A DNA stretch of 64,000 bases, taken from Rhizodiscina lignyota. Its lineage: Eukaryota; Ascomycota; Dothideomycetes; Aulographales; Rhizodiscinaceae. Each line of letters opens with the position of its first letter. Positions within the stretch are counted from its first letter, which is position 1. Of this stretch, positions 31,352 to 41,663 are shown in pieces. The DNA is taken from positions 1,426,001 to 1,490,000 of the forward strand of contig ML978127.1 in the NCBI GenBank assembly GCA_010015805.1, given 5' to 3'. The notes beneath the pieces were generated by a model. That model was not told where the DNA came from, did not search any database, and worked only from the letters and a program-made list of their open reading frames with translations. The position numbers and the translations under genes are program-made.

Positions 31352-32734
31352 ATGGGCTTGAATAAGTTCTTCGGCAAGGACGGCAAGGCGCAACAGCCTA
31401 CGAAGGGCAAGCGAGCAGCCAGTGGGGCAAATGGTAAGAAGAAAGTGTCAGAGAAAGAAGCTCTGAGGCTCAAGGAGGAGGCAAAAGCCAAGGAGCAGGC
31501 AGTTCCTGAGGATGCTCCTCCTGCATACGCTCCAATTGCGCCGCCTAAACCCTCTCGTAAAGGTCCATGAGTGCAACTTCAATTAGCTGATACTTACATC
31601 TCTGTAGGCAAGCTCCTGGCACTTCCGGCACCCCCAACTCCAAGGTCGCCAATCCCTCGGGCGCAACTTCAGTCAACGGAGCAAGAACAGGACCTCCCCG
31701 CATTTGATGAACACCCTCCACGCCGACCTCCTCAACAGGGATTCGTAGTGGAACTTAGAGAACCTGATGCAGAATTCAATACATATCGGAACCGTCGCCC
31801 GAAGCCACCTGTTCATCAGCAGCCACGGCAACGCGGCGGGTATAATGGTGGACCGCGCCAACAGCGTGCACCATCAGCGCCGCCTCGTATGCGCGAAGAA
31901 GACCCGCATACTCAACAATTACAGCAGCAAATGAATGACTTCTCCTTCGAGGAAGAAGATGGAGAGGAGGAATCATATGCTCCAGTTACCATGAACCCCC
32001 GAATGCGACCAACTCCACAGATGGGTCGTAATCGACCTATGCAAAGGCGCAGGACGCAGCCACAGTTTGAAGGCTTCGACGAGCCCGACATGGCATATGG
32101 TCCAGGTGCAATGGCGCCATATCAGCAGCACCCCGGGCCTATGGCTCTATATTATCAACAACCCGGGCCTATGGTTCCATATACTCAGCAACCAATGCCA
32201 AACCAGGGATATGGACAAATGCCACAGCTACCACCGGGCATGAACCCCCTAGACATGTTCATGCTCCAGCACCAACTGTCAGATCCACAAGAAGCCATAT
32301 CCGCCATGGAGGACAAGTTTAAGCACCACATGGCAGAGATGGAGCGGAAACACCAACGAGCCCTGGATGAGATGGAGAGACGCCAGATGGAGGCAAAGAT
32401 GCAGCGAATGGAGCAGATTATGCAGGAAATGCAAAATAAACATCTCCAAGATTCGATGCAGCACAAGATGGATCTCCAAATGGCGACACAGATGGCTCGC
32501 AATGCGGAGATGACTGCGATGAAGGCAGATATTAGTGCGGGTAGGTCTGCTCAAGTGGCTGAGAAGGCTGCGAAGAAATCCAAGAAGAACAGCACCAATA
32601 ACAAGCCCATCACCATACAGAATACTGTCCATGGTGCGCAATCGACCCAGAATCAGGAGCACACGTCTGCGGGCTGGGGGTTGGGGTATGGCCTGGGATA
32701 TGGCCGCGGGTACGGCCCTGGTTGGTGGTGGTAA
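31352..32734 (+). CDS. Gln/Met/Pro-rich coiled-coil protein with Gly-Tyr tail, 443 aa
   Basis: Exons 31352-31556 and 31608-32734 join in frame (intron GTAAAG...CTGTAG). No family recognised. The N-terminus is Lys-rich (N-K-F-F-G-K-D-G-K), then Pro/Ala-rich. The middle (about 100-235) is disordered and Gln/Pro/Tyr-rich, with short repeats around P-G-P-M-A-L-Y and P-G-P-M-V-P-Y. Residues about 240-345 are a long Met-rich amphipathic helix (E-M-E-R-K-H-Q-R-A-L-D-E-M-E-R-R-Q). The C-terminus is W-G-L-G-Y-G-L-G-Y-G-R-G-Y-G ending in three Trp. Such low-complexity composition suggests an RNA-associated or condensate-forming protein, but this is inference. Confidence 0.7.
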
Positions 32735-33289
32735 TAGTGGTTTTTGCGGTGATAAAGACTCTGAAGCTTCTCTCTCTACTCCTCATATTGTTTACATTGC
32801 TTTGCCTTGTCTTGGTTCTGCCAATAGAGGAATGGGAACAAATGTATTTAAGGAAGCTTCGATCCTCGCGGTCTGCGGATGTTTGACGTCGCCGTGGATA
32901 TAGCTGTCAGCAATTCCTATACTCTTCGTAACTGATATGTAACTCCAATTGAGCGGTATCAGTATTCAGTACTCTAGGATCTCCCGCACAAGCGTTGCAC
33001 CTGCATAAGCTCAATTGACTCGTGCTTTGATTTAACCTCAAAATTAAAATTCGATAGTATAACTAACTCTACCTACTTTGAGTGGAGCGCCGTGCTCTAA
33101 ACACCGTTATGTCCGCTAAACCCAGCGTTGCATCGTTTTAGCAGTTGCTGACACTGGCCAATTTCGAAGCAATGTCAGATTTAAGCATAATTGTGGATCT
33201 TTGGTACGTACTTTCACAGAGTCGAAGCGGCGCAGTACCGCAGCGGATATGTCGGGAATGTGGTGTATAAATCAAGGGGCTCTTCAAAG
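32735..33289. other. Intergenic, AT-richer, no gene seen
   Basis: Contains the 3' flank of the Met-rich protein gene and the promoter of the NTF2-like gene. No supported frame. Confidence 0.5.
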
Positions 33290-33901
33290 ATGGAGCATCA
33301 ACGAAAATCGATGTCTGTTGCATCGAACATCATCAAGTCTGCAACTCGGCTAAGCAATTTCGGGAGTCTCTCCAAACCATCAAGACCTTTTGCGTTCCAC
33401 TCTCAGCAGTCCCTCTCTCGAGCCCGATTCTTCTCTCAAACAAACTCAAACATGGCACCACCTCCAGCAGAAGAGCTCTACACGAAGCTGACCAGCTATT
33501 GGGATGGCATCAAAGCCCTCAAGCCCGACTCTCCTCAGTCTGAATACGACAAAGTACTTTCGTACTGCACTCCCGATGCCACTTCCTACTTCGCCGGCAT
33601 GGGTGCACCTCCATCCAAAGGGCAAGCGGAATTCTTGGCCTCTTTGAAGAGCCTGACCCAATATTGGGCGCTGCTTGACCGTCGGATTGTCACTGAAGCT
33701 GCAACTTCCAACGGCCTTACGACTACGGTTATCGTCGAGATGGACAACCGCCTAAGGATCATGGGCGAGGAGCTGGACTTCCCGGAATTGGAAGTCGTCG
33801 AGTTCAATGGGGAGGGGTTGATTGCGAATTACAGACTTTACTGCGATCCATCCCCGATCAGGGACATCATCACCAGGAAAATGGCGGAGAAGAAGAAATG
33901 A
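33290..33901 (+). CDS. NTF2/SnoaL-like protein with possible mitochondrial targeting sequence, 203 aa
   Basis: A single exon. The domain at about residues 60-195 is of the SnoaL/NTF2-like cone-barrel kind: an N-terminal helix (Y-T-K-L-T-S-Y-W-D), a strand-rich core (T-V-I-V-E-M-D-N-R-L) and L-E-V-V-E-F-N-G-E-G-L-I near the end. I recall uncharacterised fungal homologues ending in Y-C-D-P-S-P-I, as here. The first 50 residues are Arg/Ser-rich with no acids after the start (A-R-F-F-S-Q-T), which resembles a mitochondrial presequence. A shorter start (M-A-P-P-P, 33452) would give the bare domain. Ligand or reaction unknown. Confidence 0.75.
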   Translation: MEHQRKSMSVASNIIKSATRLSNFGSLSKPSRPFAFHSQQSLSRARFFSQTNSNMAPPPAEELYTKLTSYWDGIKALKPDSPQSEYDKVLSYCTPDATSYFAGMGAPPSKGQAEFLASLKSLTQYWALLDRRIVTEAATSNGLTTTVIVEMDNRLRIMGEELDFPELEVVEFNGEGLIANYRLYCDPSPIRDIITRKMAEKKK

Positions 33902-34222
33902 TTAGTTATTTTTGTTTGAGCCGTTCAAATGTTCAATGTTGAGTCTGATGGATGACTGAGAATTGTGTGGAGCACATGTGCACAGTGCAGACTCGGGACT
34001 TAGCGCGAACGCGATACTCTACCAGGATACGCGTGCACGCCGACTTTTCATCTTGATGCGGCCCAATTTTAGAGACTTTCGATATAGAGTATGATTCTTT
34101 GTACTCCTAATAGACATGGAATAAGGTCGTTGTGTCAATTTTTGTTTTGAATTGTCTACTGCACGTCCCAGTGCTATTACAACTTAGACATCACCTGCAT
34201 ACGCATAGGACGCGTTGTGGAG
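33902..34222. other. Short intergenic region
   Basis: 321 bases between two plus-strand genes; presumably the terminator of one and the promoter of the other. Nothing specific seen. Confidence 0.5.
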
Positions 34223-35182
34223 ATGCCTCCTCATTTCCGGAAGTTCATTCGAGCAATTAGTCCCTACGTATCTCTTCCCGTGCGGCTATCGAGGCGAAAT
34301 ATTTGCATATCAATATTTCTCGTCATAATATCTTGTTCTTTGTTTTTCGTCTTCGAGATCTGGCCGGCTTTGATCTCACTTGGTCACGAAACCAAGTTAT
34401 TCGACGAAATCAACAAGCACGAGCAAAGGGAGTTCACACGAAAATACACGCCTCAATGGAACGACAATCCCATCTTCGGTGGCCCACCTCCGCCTTGGAA
34501 CGAACGACCACAGCGCTTGATACAAGATGTCATTCAAGTCACCACTGAGACTTACTCAGGTTCAATGACACTCTATCCCGACGGTACAGGGATGTATCCA
34601 GTCCAAGAGTATTGGGTGTATGTTGGCGGAACACCTCCAAGTCCCTCAGAACCACTGTGGAAAAGGGCTTGGAGAAAGCTAAGCGTTTTCTCTCTTCCTG
34701 GGGGTGGCTGCGTCGATCCCCATGAGACTTGCGACGCGTTCAATCGCGCATTTGACCGATTCGTCGAGCTCATGCACACTAAAACGGTATGGCCATCTCG
34801 AGGACTTCTCCGATTTGTCGATTGCGATAATTCTCCCATTGTTTGCGATAGATGGCAGGTGGACGCAGTTATGCTCGCGCACGTCAAGATGGGCCACTGT
34901 AACATGCTTTTCAAACCCGAGGTAAGGTGGATTTGTGATGTCCGGTGGACTTACGTTGGTCTGCCGCTCAAAGAAATGCCATTCCATCGGTCACAGAAGC
35001 TCCCTGACGGCCGAGTCGTTCCGATATTCCCCAGCGCCTTTGAGCAGCTGTATTCCGTTATGGCCCTCAATGGCGCTCTGGATGCGCTGCAGAATACTAC
35101 AAAACCTCCTCTTGTGGAGTGGACATATCCTAATCCGGACACTTTGAAAGATGATCAAGACGCTGCGGCTCTCGCCGCCTAA
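34223..35182 (+). CDS. Membrane-anchored thioredoxin-like fungal protein, 319 aa
   Basis: A single exon; the longer frame begins at GTG, so the ATG at 34223 is chosen. A basic N-terminus is followed by one hydrophobic span (about residues 28-48: I-S-I-F-L-V-I-I-S-C-S-L-F-F), suggesting a signal anchor with the bulk outside the cytosol. The central part contains F-V-D-C-D-N-S-P-I-V-C-D-R-W, which resembles the strand-loop-helix of thioredoxin-fold proteins with a C-x6-C spacing rather than C-x-x-C, so redox activity is doubtful. I recall similar unnamed secreted or anchored proteins in filamentous fungi. Function unknown. Confidence 0.6.
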   Translation: MPPHFRKFIRAISPYVSLPVRLSRRNICISIFLVIISCSLFFVFEIWPALISLGHETKLFDEINKHEQREFTRKYTPQWNDNPIFGGPPPPWNERPQRLIQDVIQVTTETYSGSMTLYPDGTGMYPVQEYWVYVGGTPPSPSEPLWKRAWRKLSVFSLPGGGCVDPHETCDAFNRAFDRFVELMHTKTVWPSRGLLRFVDCDNSPIVCDRWQVDAVMLAHVKMGHCNMLFKPEVRWICDVRWTYVGLPLKEMPFHRSQKLPDGRVVPIFPSAFEQLYSVMALNGALDALQNTTKPPLVEWTYPNPDTLKDDQDAAALAA

Positions 35183-36509
35183 CATGGCGTGGACAGGCCG
35201 GTTACATCTAATCGAACAATGGACCAAACTGCGAGCGAAATGGGTAGAAGACGACTTGGGAGCCATCAAACACCAAAGTGCTCGTGCCGTCTATGAAATA
35301 CTCTTGTAGGAATTTCGTAAGCTAGCTCGACGATATCATGAATCCGATAATGAGCTCACTATGTCAACAGAGAACCCGGGTCCCGGAATCCTCATATTCT
35401 CGAGTGTCGATGCGCAGATAGGATATTCTGGCTCAACCACACTTGAGAATATGTTCTGCAGCAAACGATGTGGTTATTCCAGACTTCAAGTACTTATATG
35501 CCCCGAGTTGATTCCGTAATTGAAGGTGCTCAATTGGCCAGTTCTTCATTAAACTAAAGCTACGATCTGTATCGGGTTGTTCAGCGATCAAACCCTAAAA
35601 TTCGGCCGTGGGTAGGCTAGTCAAATGGCTCGCAGCGTGCTGGGCTGCTAATCTGGCATTATCACAACGACACTTGGCCGGGGGCCAAATCTGGGAGCCG
35701 ACATGGTATACCTCGAACGAAGGCTTCAACTCGACCCAAGACTTGTGACAAGAACATCGCGACTATTAATTGTCATCAGCAACTCGACAATCGGAAACTA
35801 CCGTATATTCGATACTCAACAATACAAGCAAATGGGAATAGATATTATCGCCGCTGCTCTCTTTCAAGCATGGACCTGTGACGCCAAGTCTCACTTCCCT
35901 TCGTTGAGAAGCTCTATCGCGACCTCACGATAATATCCCGGGCACTTTGATTATCAAGTATTAACCTTCCGACCTTCTCAGAGAATCGATCTTCCTCGCA
36001 GCCCGTCCCCAAGGTGGCCCGTACGTGTCCTTGTACAGCCATGCGGAGAATGTTCCATCGAACAACTTGGCGGAAGCGCTGCCAAGTCCCGCCCTCCGCT
36101 GTGCTACTGGCGGGGCTCCAATCGATCGACGACAAGCAGCGCTCTTGCAGCCGGAAGCAGCATCGGTATTGTGACCTCTGCGCTGTGAGTGGTCAGGCGG
36201 CGTGGACGTGGTCCAATAACGGCGCGCTCAGGCCTGCACGCCAATGCTGTGATTCTGATATACAACTTCTTGGGCTTCTTGGGAGGCGGAATCTTCATCG
36301 CTCTTCCGGGAAGCTTGTAAGGGAGATGGTGAAGTGGGTTTGATATAAAAGGCAGGTCATATCGTGGAAACTCTGCGGACCTTCTTTACTTCTGAGACCC
36401 TGCACTTTTAGTATTGTCTCCCTAGTCAGTCCTACTGTCCTACAGAGTGCAATATTTCTTTAGCTTTCTATAGTTTCCTCAGTCTCATCGATCGTAACTG
36501 CTTGACATC
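35183..36509. other. Intergenic, 1.3 kb, promoter of the JEN-type transporter at the right
   Basis: No supported frame. The final 170 bases have a TATA box (listed) and a pyrimidine-rich leader. A long promoter suits a strongly regulated carbon-source gene. Confidence 0.5.
36344..36350 (+). promoter_or_regulatory. TATA box of the JEN-type transporter gene
   Basis: TATAAAA lies 160-166 bases before the ATG at 36510, followed by a CT-rich leader. Confidence 0.5.
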
Positions 36510-38057
36510 ATGTCTTCCAACGAGCCCGCCGAGCCTATTGCCAACGGCATCATCCCCGTCGCCAAACAAAGCTTCGCAGACCTCTTCCGCTGGAAGATGA
36601 GAGTCGAAGTGCTGAATGAGTACGGCGAGAAGCGAGCAGAATGGCAAGACCCGCCACCAATTAGGAACCCAATCAGTCTCTTCATGCAGCTATCCGCAAG
36701 GGATTGGATCTTCTTCCTTGTGGGCTTCTTCGCTTGGGTCGCCGATGCGTTTGACTTCCACGCCTTGTCCATCCAGACTGTGAAGCTTTCGGAATACTTC
36801 CATACTTCAAAGACAGACATCACCACGGCCATCACACTCACGCTTCTCCTCCGCTCCGTCGGCGCTGCCTTTTTCGGATTGGCGGGTGACAAGTTCGGCA
36901 GGAAATGGCCCATGGTCATTAACATGATCATCCTTGGCTTTCTGCAAATCGGCACGATATACAGCACCACATATCAGCAGTTCTTAGCCGTGCGAAGCCT
37001 CTTTGGTCTCTTCATGGGCGGCGTGTATGGCAACGCGATCGCCATGGCCCTCGAAAACTGCCCGACGGACGCTCGTGGCCTTATGTCTGGAATCCTTCAG
37101 CAGGGCTACTCGCTAGGCTATGTCCTCGCCGCGTGCACAAACCTCGGTGTCGGCGGCGAAACCGAAACATTCAAGACCGTCTTCTGGGTGGGCGCCGCAC
37201 TCTCCTTCGCCGTCGGCATCATCCGCGTCTTCTTCCCCGAGTCGAGACAGTTCATCGAGGCGCGCAAGGCCGGCAAGAAAGCAACGGCGCCGTCCGCCTT
37301 CTGGCAGGAGACCAAGGCGATGCTGGCGAAGGAGTGGAAGATGTGCATCTACTGCATCATCCTCATGACATGGTTCAACTATTACAGCCACACGTCTCAG
37401 GACAGCTACACGACCTTCATGCTCGAGCAGAAGGAGCTCGACAATGCCGGCGCATCACGCGCTTCCATCCTCATGAAGGTCGGCGCCTGCGTCGGTGGCA
37501 CCATCATCGGGTACCTGTCGCAGTGGATCGGGCGTCGACGGGCGATGGTCGGTGCGGCGCTGATTTCCGGATTTCTGATCCCGGCGTGGATCCTGCCCCT
37601 TGGAGAGCGAAGCCTTTCGGCATCCGGCTTCTTCATGCAATTCTTCGTGCAGGGGGCATGGGGCGTGATTCCGATCCACCTGAACGAGCTGTCGCCGCCT
37701 GCGTTCCGGTCGAGTTTTCCCGGCATCACGTACCAGATTGGGAATATGATCTCGTCGCCCTCTGCGCAGATCGTCAACGCCATCTCCGAGAAGACGTACG
37801 TTACGGCTCCCTACACTGGTGATACAGTGCAGGCATATGGCCCTGTGATGGGCGTTGCGACTGCGATCATTGCCCTTGGTATAGCTGTCACGGCGGCGCT
37901 CGGGCCTGAGAAGCGCGGAAGACACTTTGAGACTGCTAGGATTGCCGGTACGCAGACGATTGAATATGTCAAGGACGTGGAGAATGATGCGGAGAGCACC
38001 AAAGGGATCGGAGCTGAGCGTATCGAGATGAGCGACAAGAAAGACGAGGCCAAGTAA
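36510..38057 (+). CDS. Monocarboxylate/proton symporter, JEN family (MFS), 515 aa
   Basis: A single exon with a normal ATG. The protein is a 12-span major facilitator of the plasma membrane. The JEN signature N-x-x-[ST]-H-x-[ST]-Q-D-x-x-x-T is present as N-Y-Y-S-H-T-S-Q-D-S-Y-T at about residues 290-301, where yeast Jen1 carries residues needed for lactate/pyruvate uptake. Other marks are D-A-F-D-F-H near residues 86-91, the MFS loop G-D-K-F-G-R-K at about 129-135 and the second loop I-G-R-R-R-A-M. Both termini are hydrophilic and face the cytosol; the C-tail (E-N-D-A-E-S-T-K) could be a ubiquitin target. Substrate is probably a short mono- or dicarboxylate; which one cannot be told. Tail-to-tail with the secreted FAD oxidoreductase. 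Confidence 0.92.
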   Translation: MSSNEPAEPIANGIIPVAKQSFADLFRWKMRVEVLNEYGEKRAEWQDPPPIRNPISLFMQLSARDWIFFLVGFFAWVADAFDFHALSIQTVKLSEYFHTSKTDITTAITLTLLLRSVGAAFFGLAGDKFGRKWPMVINMIILGFLQIGTIYSTTYQQFLAVRSLFGLFMGGVYGNAIAMALENCPTDARGLMSGILQQGYSLGYVLAACTNLGVGGETETFKTVFWVGAALSFAVGIIRVFFPESRQFIEARKAGKKATAPSAFWQETKAMLAKEWKMCIYCIILMTWFNYYSHTSQDSYTTFMLEQKELDNAGASRASILMKVGACVGGTIIGYLSQWIGRRRAMVGAALISGFLIPAWILPLGERSLSASGFFMQFFVQGAWGVIPIHLNELSPPAFRSSFPGITYQIGNMISSPSAQIVNAISEKTYVTAPYTGDTVQAYGPVMGVATAIIALGIAVTAALGPEKRGRHFETARIAGTQTIEYVKDVENDAESTKGIGAERIEMSDKKDEAK

Positions 38058-38409
38058 GCTGGACAGAGATCCTGAGTCTCATGACGGTGATGTGGTAGAG
38101 GATTCATGAATGCAGCATGCGTAACAGACGCTCAGTCTCTAGTGTTATTCCGACTCACTGCTCCGAATGTCATGTCGTCAACAATCTGTACCTCAGCGCA
38201 AGAGTGCGCTGGCCAGGCAGCAAGCGAGCTCAAATTAAGTTGTATTAAGGATAGTTCATAAGCGTGAGCGTCGGTAGTCTACAAATCCCCCATCGGTATC
38301 TACATGCTGTCAGTTTTATTTATGTACAGTCGTAGCAATCATAATGTCATTAAATGCCGAAGAATGCAGATAGGGTATATCCTCCCCATACGCTCTTTTG
38401 AGAAACTTT
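38058..38409. other. Convergent gap between transporter and FAD oxidoreductase
   Basis: Two 3' flanks, 352 bases, AT-richer in the right half. No frame or repeat. Confidence 0.5.
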
Positions 38410-40192
38410 TCAGAAATGAGAATCGACAAGGTCCTGCCCAGACTGGATCGCCCACTCGACGATCTCGAAGCCACTGATGGCGCTGGCGTAAAACGTCTTT
38501 TTCTGGCCCTGCAGCTTGTTGAATTTGTCGTAGAAGTTGTCCTTTAGTGGCGCACTGTCGAAATGTGGGAAGTAGTCCCACTTCCGGAACGCCTTGATAT
38601 CACTCTCTTTAACTGCCATACTCATCGCCGTTGCGTTTCTAGGATCCTTGTTGAATTTTGACAGCGTCGTCCTAAGAAGCTCTCTTGCGAATTCTTCGGC
38701 CTGGAACTTGCGATACGGACCGAGGGACCACCACGTGATAACGTCAGAGGAGGCTTGGAGGCGTAAACCGGCGACTGGTTCCCCGTCCTCTGGAGGCGGG
38801 ACTGCGACAGAAGAGGTGGCAGCCTGTAGCTGGATTCCATTGGGCAGATTGAAGTTGACAGCGGAGGCGTAGTAATTCTGAATGCCGACTTCGGAAAACA
38901 CTTCCTCCTCCGATCCGGTAAGCTTGAGACCGACGGCCTTGAGGTTGGTGAGGCTCGGTGGAAATGCCAGAATGACCGAAGAGCAAGCTTGTCCATTGTT
39001 ACCATAATGCCACCAATCCGGAGCTATGAAGCCGCCGCCCCAGCCCCAGCCATTCCCACCTTTAGAACCATAGCCACCCCCAGAATGGGGCTCTTTCTGC
39101 CCTTTGAACTTGACGACTGGCAGCGGACCAGACCGATCTGTGCGGATTAGTCAGAGTGAGCTGGTGAACGTGACATGAGACATGAAACTTACCGATTCCA
39201 GTGATCTCAGTATTCGTGTTGATGGGGCCTTTGATGAACTTCGCGGACCACCTCTCCCAGACAGCGTGGAAGTCTGTCGCCATCAGCGAGCTGCTAATTA
39301 GTTTTTGAGCACCATCTGTACCTGTGATGAATACATCATGGACACCAGCAAATGCCGTCAGGACGTCGGGAGTGATGTACATGAGAACGTAAAGCTAATA
39401 GTGTTAGCCTCGTCAGCGAAGAAGAGATCGTGTACGTACGGCTGGCACGACCCGAATATCTCCGTAGCCAAAGAGGGCCAAGGGCTCTACCAGCAAGACC
39501 GGGAGTGCTGTGAAGTTGTTCTCCGCAAACCATTGTGTGGCTGGAACCGTGAATTCATCCGGCACGCCTTTCTGTATCACTTGGTGTTAGTTCTGCGTGG
39601 GGAATTCCCGATATTTCGACGTATCCTACTTTGAAGTTGGGCACACGGATGGGCTGGAATTTCTCCTCCCAAAGAGCGGCATATAGTGGAATTTCCTTAG
39701 CGACTTCGGCGGCGAATGCAGCTGACGGTGTTGGGAATGGCTCGGTTTGGCCAGTCGTGACGTTGAAGGTGAATATCTCCCTGGCAGTCGGGCCGGACAC
39801 AGCGAGTGAAAACGGCTCAATGGCCACTCCAGAAGCATCAATTACCGGTAACGTGTTTGGCCAAGACGCATTCGAGAAGAAAGCCGCTCCAAGTGGATGA
39901 AAGAGGCCACTGCTGCGGTCAGCCAAGTCTCATTCTAACTTTATCTCGCACCGAATGCGAAAAGCAAAAACACCCACTCTTCGTAAAAAGCCTGACATTT
40001 TCCACCCACGTGAGCTTGCTTTTCGAACACCACGGTTTCATAGCCTTTGCTCTCGAGCTTGCTCGCAGAGATCAGGCCGGCAGGGCCAGCGCCGACGATG
40101 CACACTGGCGCCTTTGGTGGTTTCCACGGCCACGCAGCGGCTCCCAGCGAGAAAACCGACAGGACCAGAAAGAAAAGGACAGGGATCCTCAT
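38410..40192 (-). CDS. Secreted FAD-dependent oxidoreductase, 519 aa, five exons
   Basis: Exons 40192-39978, 39912-39630, 39571-39440, 39394-39193 and 39137-38410 join in frame; introns 48-68 bp. Residues 1-20 are a signal peptide (V-L-F-F-L-V-L-S-V-F-S-L-G-A-A-A), so it is secreted or vacuolar. The FAD site begins at once: V-C-I-V-G-A-G-P-A-G-L with V-V-F-E-K-Q-A-H-V-G-G-K following, the pattern of the amine-oxidase/NAD(P)-binding-8 group. The middle matches the fungal family with H-P-L-G-A-A-F-F. A Gly/Trp-rich linker (G-G-N-G-W-G-W-G-G-G) lies at about residues 305-320. The C-terminal 160 residues are hydrophilic and of unclear fold. Substrate unknown. Its neighbour is the JEN-type transporter. 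Confidence 0.85.
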
Positions 40193-41663
40193 TGCTGGGC
40201 CGGAAGTCGATTGGTGTTGAAGAAGAGGTTGTTGAAGGAGAACGCACGCGGATGCACCAGCCTCCGCCCTTATACTTCGGAGGAGTGTTCATCGTGCCTG
40301 CCGTCCGTGCTCAAACTCAGATCAATTTGCGAGCACAGTGAATTGTTCCTGCCATCTGCATTATGTGTTGGCAGGTGCGCGAGGAGTTTAGCATGGTAAG
40401 CTTATTTAGCTCCCGCCAGGTCCTGGCAAGCACGCTGAACACATCACGCTGCCGGTAGCGACGACTCAGGCAGCTGGCGGCACAATACCGCGGTACGTGG
40501 GCGCCATGCCACGGGCACTGGGACTTTACGAAACGCCCATGCCTCATAAGGCCATAGCATGGACGAGACAGGGGCGGCGCGAGTCGCTTGCGCGAGGTGA
40601 AGTATTCAGCCAGCTCGGCTTTCAAGGGGAAATAAGTACCATGTCACCGCAGTGATGACGTCTGTCGATCGCGGCGCGCATGAGAGTTCGCTGGCATGAC
40701 CATTGCGACAGCAGCCAATGCAGCTGCATGGGAGCCAAGCAAGCTGCCGAGGACAGACGAGGGACAACTGCATTTCGTGCAGCTCTGTACCATGCTGAAC
40801 AACCAGCGGTGAACAGCAGGGGAAAAGTCCGACGTTGATGTGCATAACTAGGCGCTGTCGCCTCAATTCCAATGCGGCGGCTCATAAGTGGAGATCGGAG
40901 TTTTCGCTGGGACCCAATCCGGGTGGTTGGGTAGCTACGAGGGCCGTGCCGGGGGTACCAAATTTCGGCGGCAGGGCTGGCCGTGATTCGCCGTCGCCAT
41001 CCTACGTTTGGTGGTAATGAGAGCACAATTTTATTGCTTAGCCGCGCACTTTAGGCTGGCTGGAATCGATAGGCGTTAATTGACGAAGTGTCTTGCGCAT
41101 TGATGTTTATATTTGGTCGTGGGATGCACCATGACGCTCGCGACTGTGTCTCCGTTAGCGCTGTGCACAATCTGTCGCAGGCCTGATAAAAGGACGACCG
41201 CAAGCTTTGTTTTAATCTGCTCTGTCGCAGCACGTCCGAGCCAGTATTTCCGAACATGTCGCCAGATAATCCTCGTTGACGTGGCGGAGGCGGTGGATGA
41301 CAGTGTCGGAAAGTTTGTGCGGAGTGCAGCAAGCTGGCACGAGAGGCTGGCCGCTGGGGCGTGGCAGGCGTTGACTCGATTGCTCGCGTGGGATCCCTTG
41401 CATCAGGAACAATAGCGTGAGGGAGGAACATATTAGATACTTTCGGGGTGCGAACCCAGAGTACGGTTTATGTACATGTAGACGTGCATTTTATTAGTGG
41501 TCTGGCCTGATTCTTTTACCAGTGCGCGGTTGTTATCCTGGCACACCAGATCAGCACAATCGTCGTGTCATCTCCCCACAGACGAACCAGCTTTCAGAAC
41601 CCAGAGCAGCCGCGAAGCCGCGACTTTGAGATGCATATGAAATGGCAAAGAAAACTTAAACGC
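40193..41663. other. Intergenic, 1.5 kb, no gene seen
   Basis: GC-rich with many short overlapping frames on both strands, none with domain-like composition. The left end holds the FAD oxidoreductase promoter; the right end is the 3' flank of the 7TM protein gene. Confidence 0.5.
40268..40274 (-). promoter_or_regulatory. TATA-like box of the FAD oxidoreductase gene
   Basis: The minus strand reads TATAAGG about 76-82 bases before the ATG at 40192. Confidence 0.45.

Noticed and set aside
37133-37822. Second plus-strand frame of 229 codons within the transporter gene
   Set aside because: Arg/His-rich shadow frame of a strongly codon-biased real gene.
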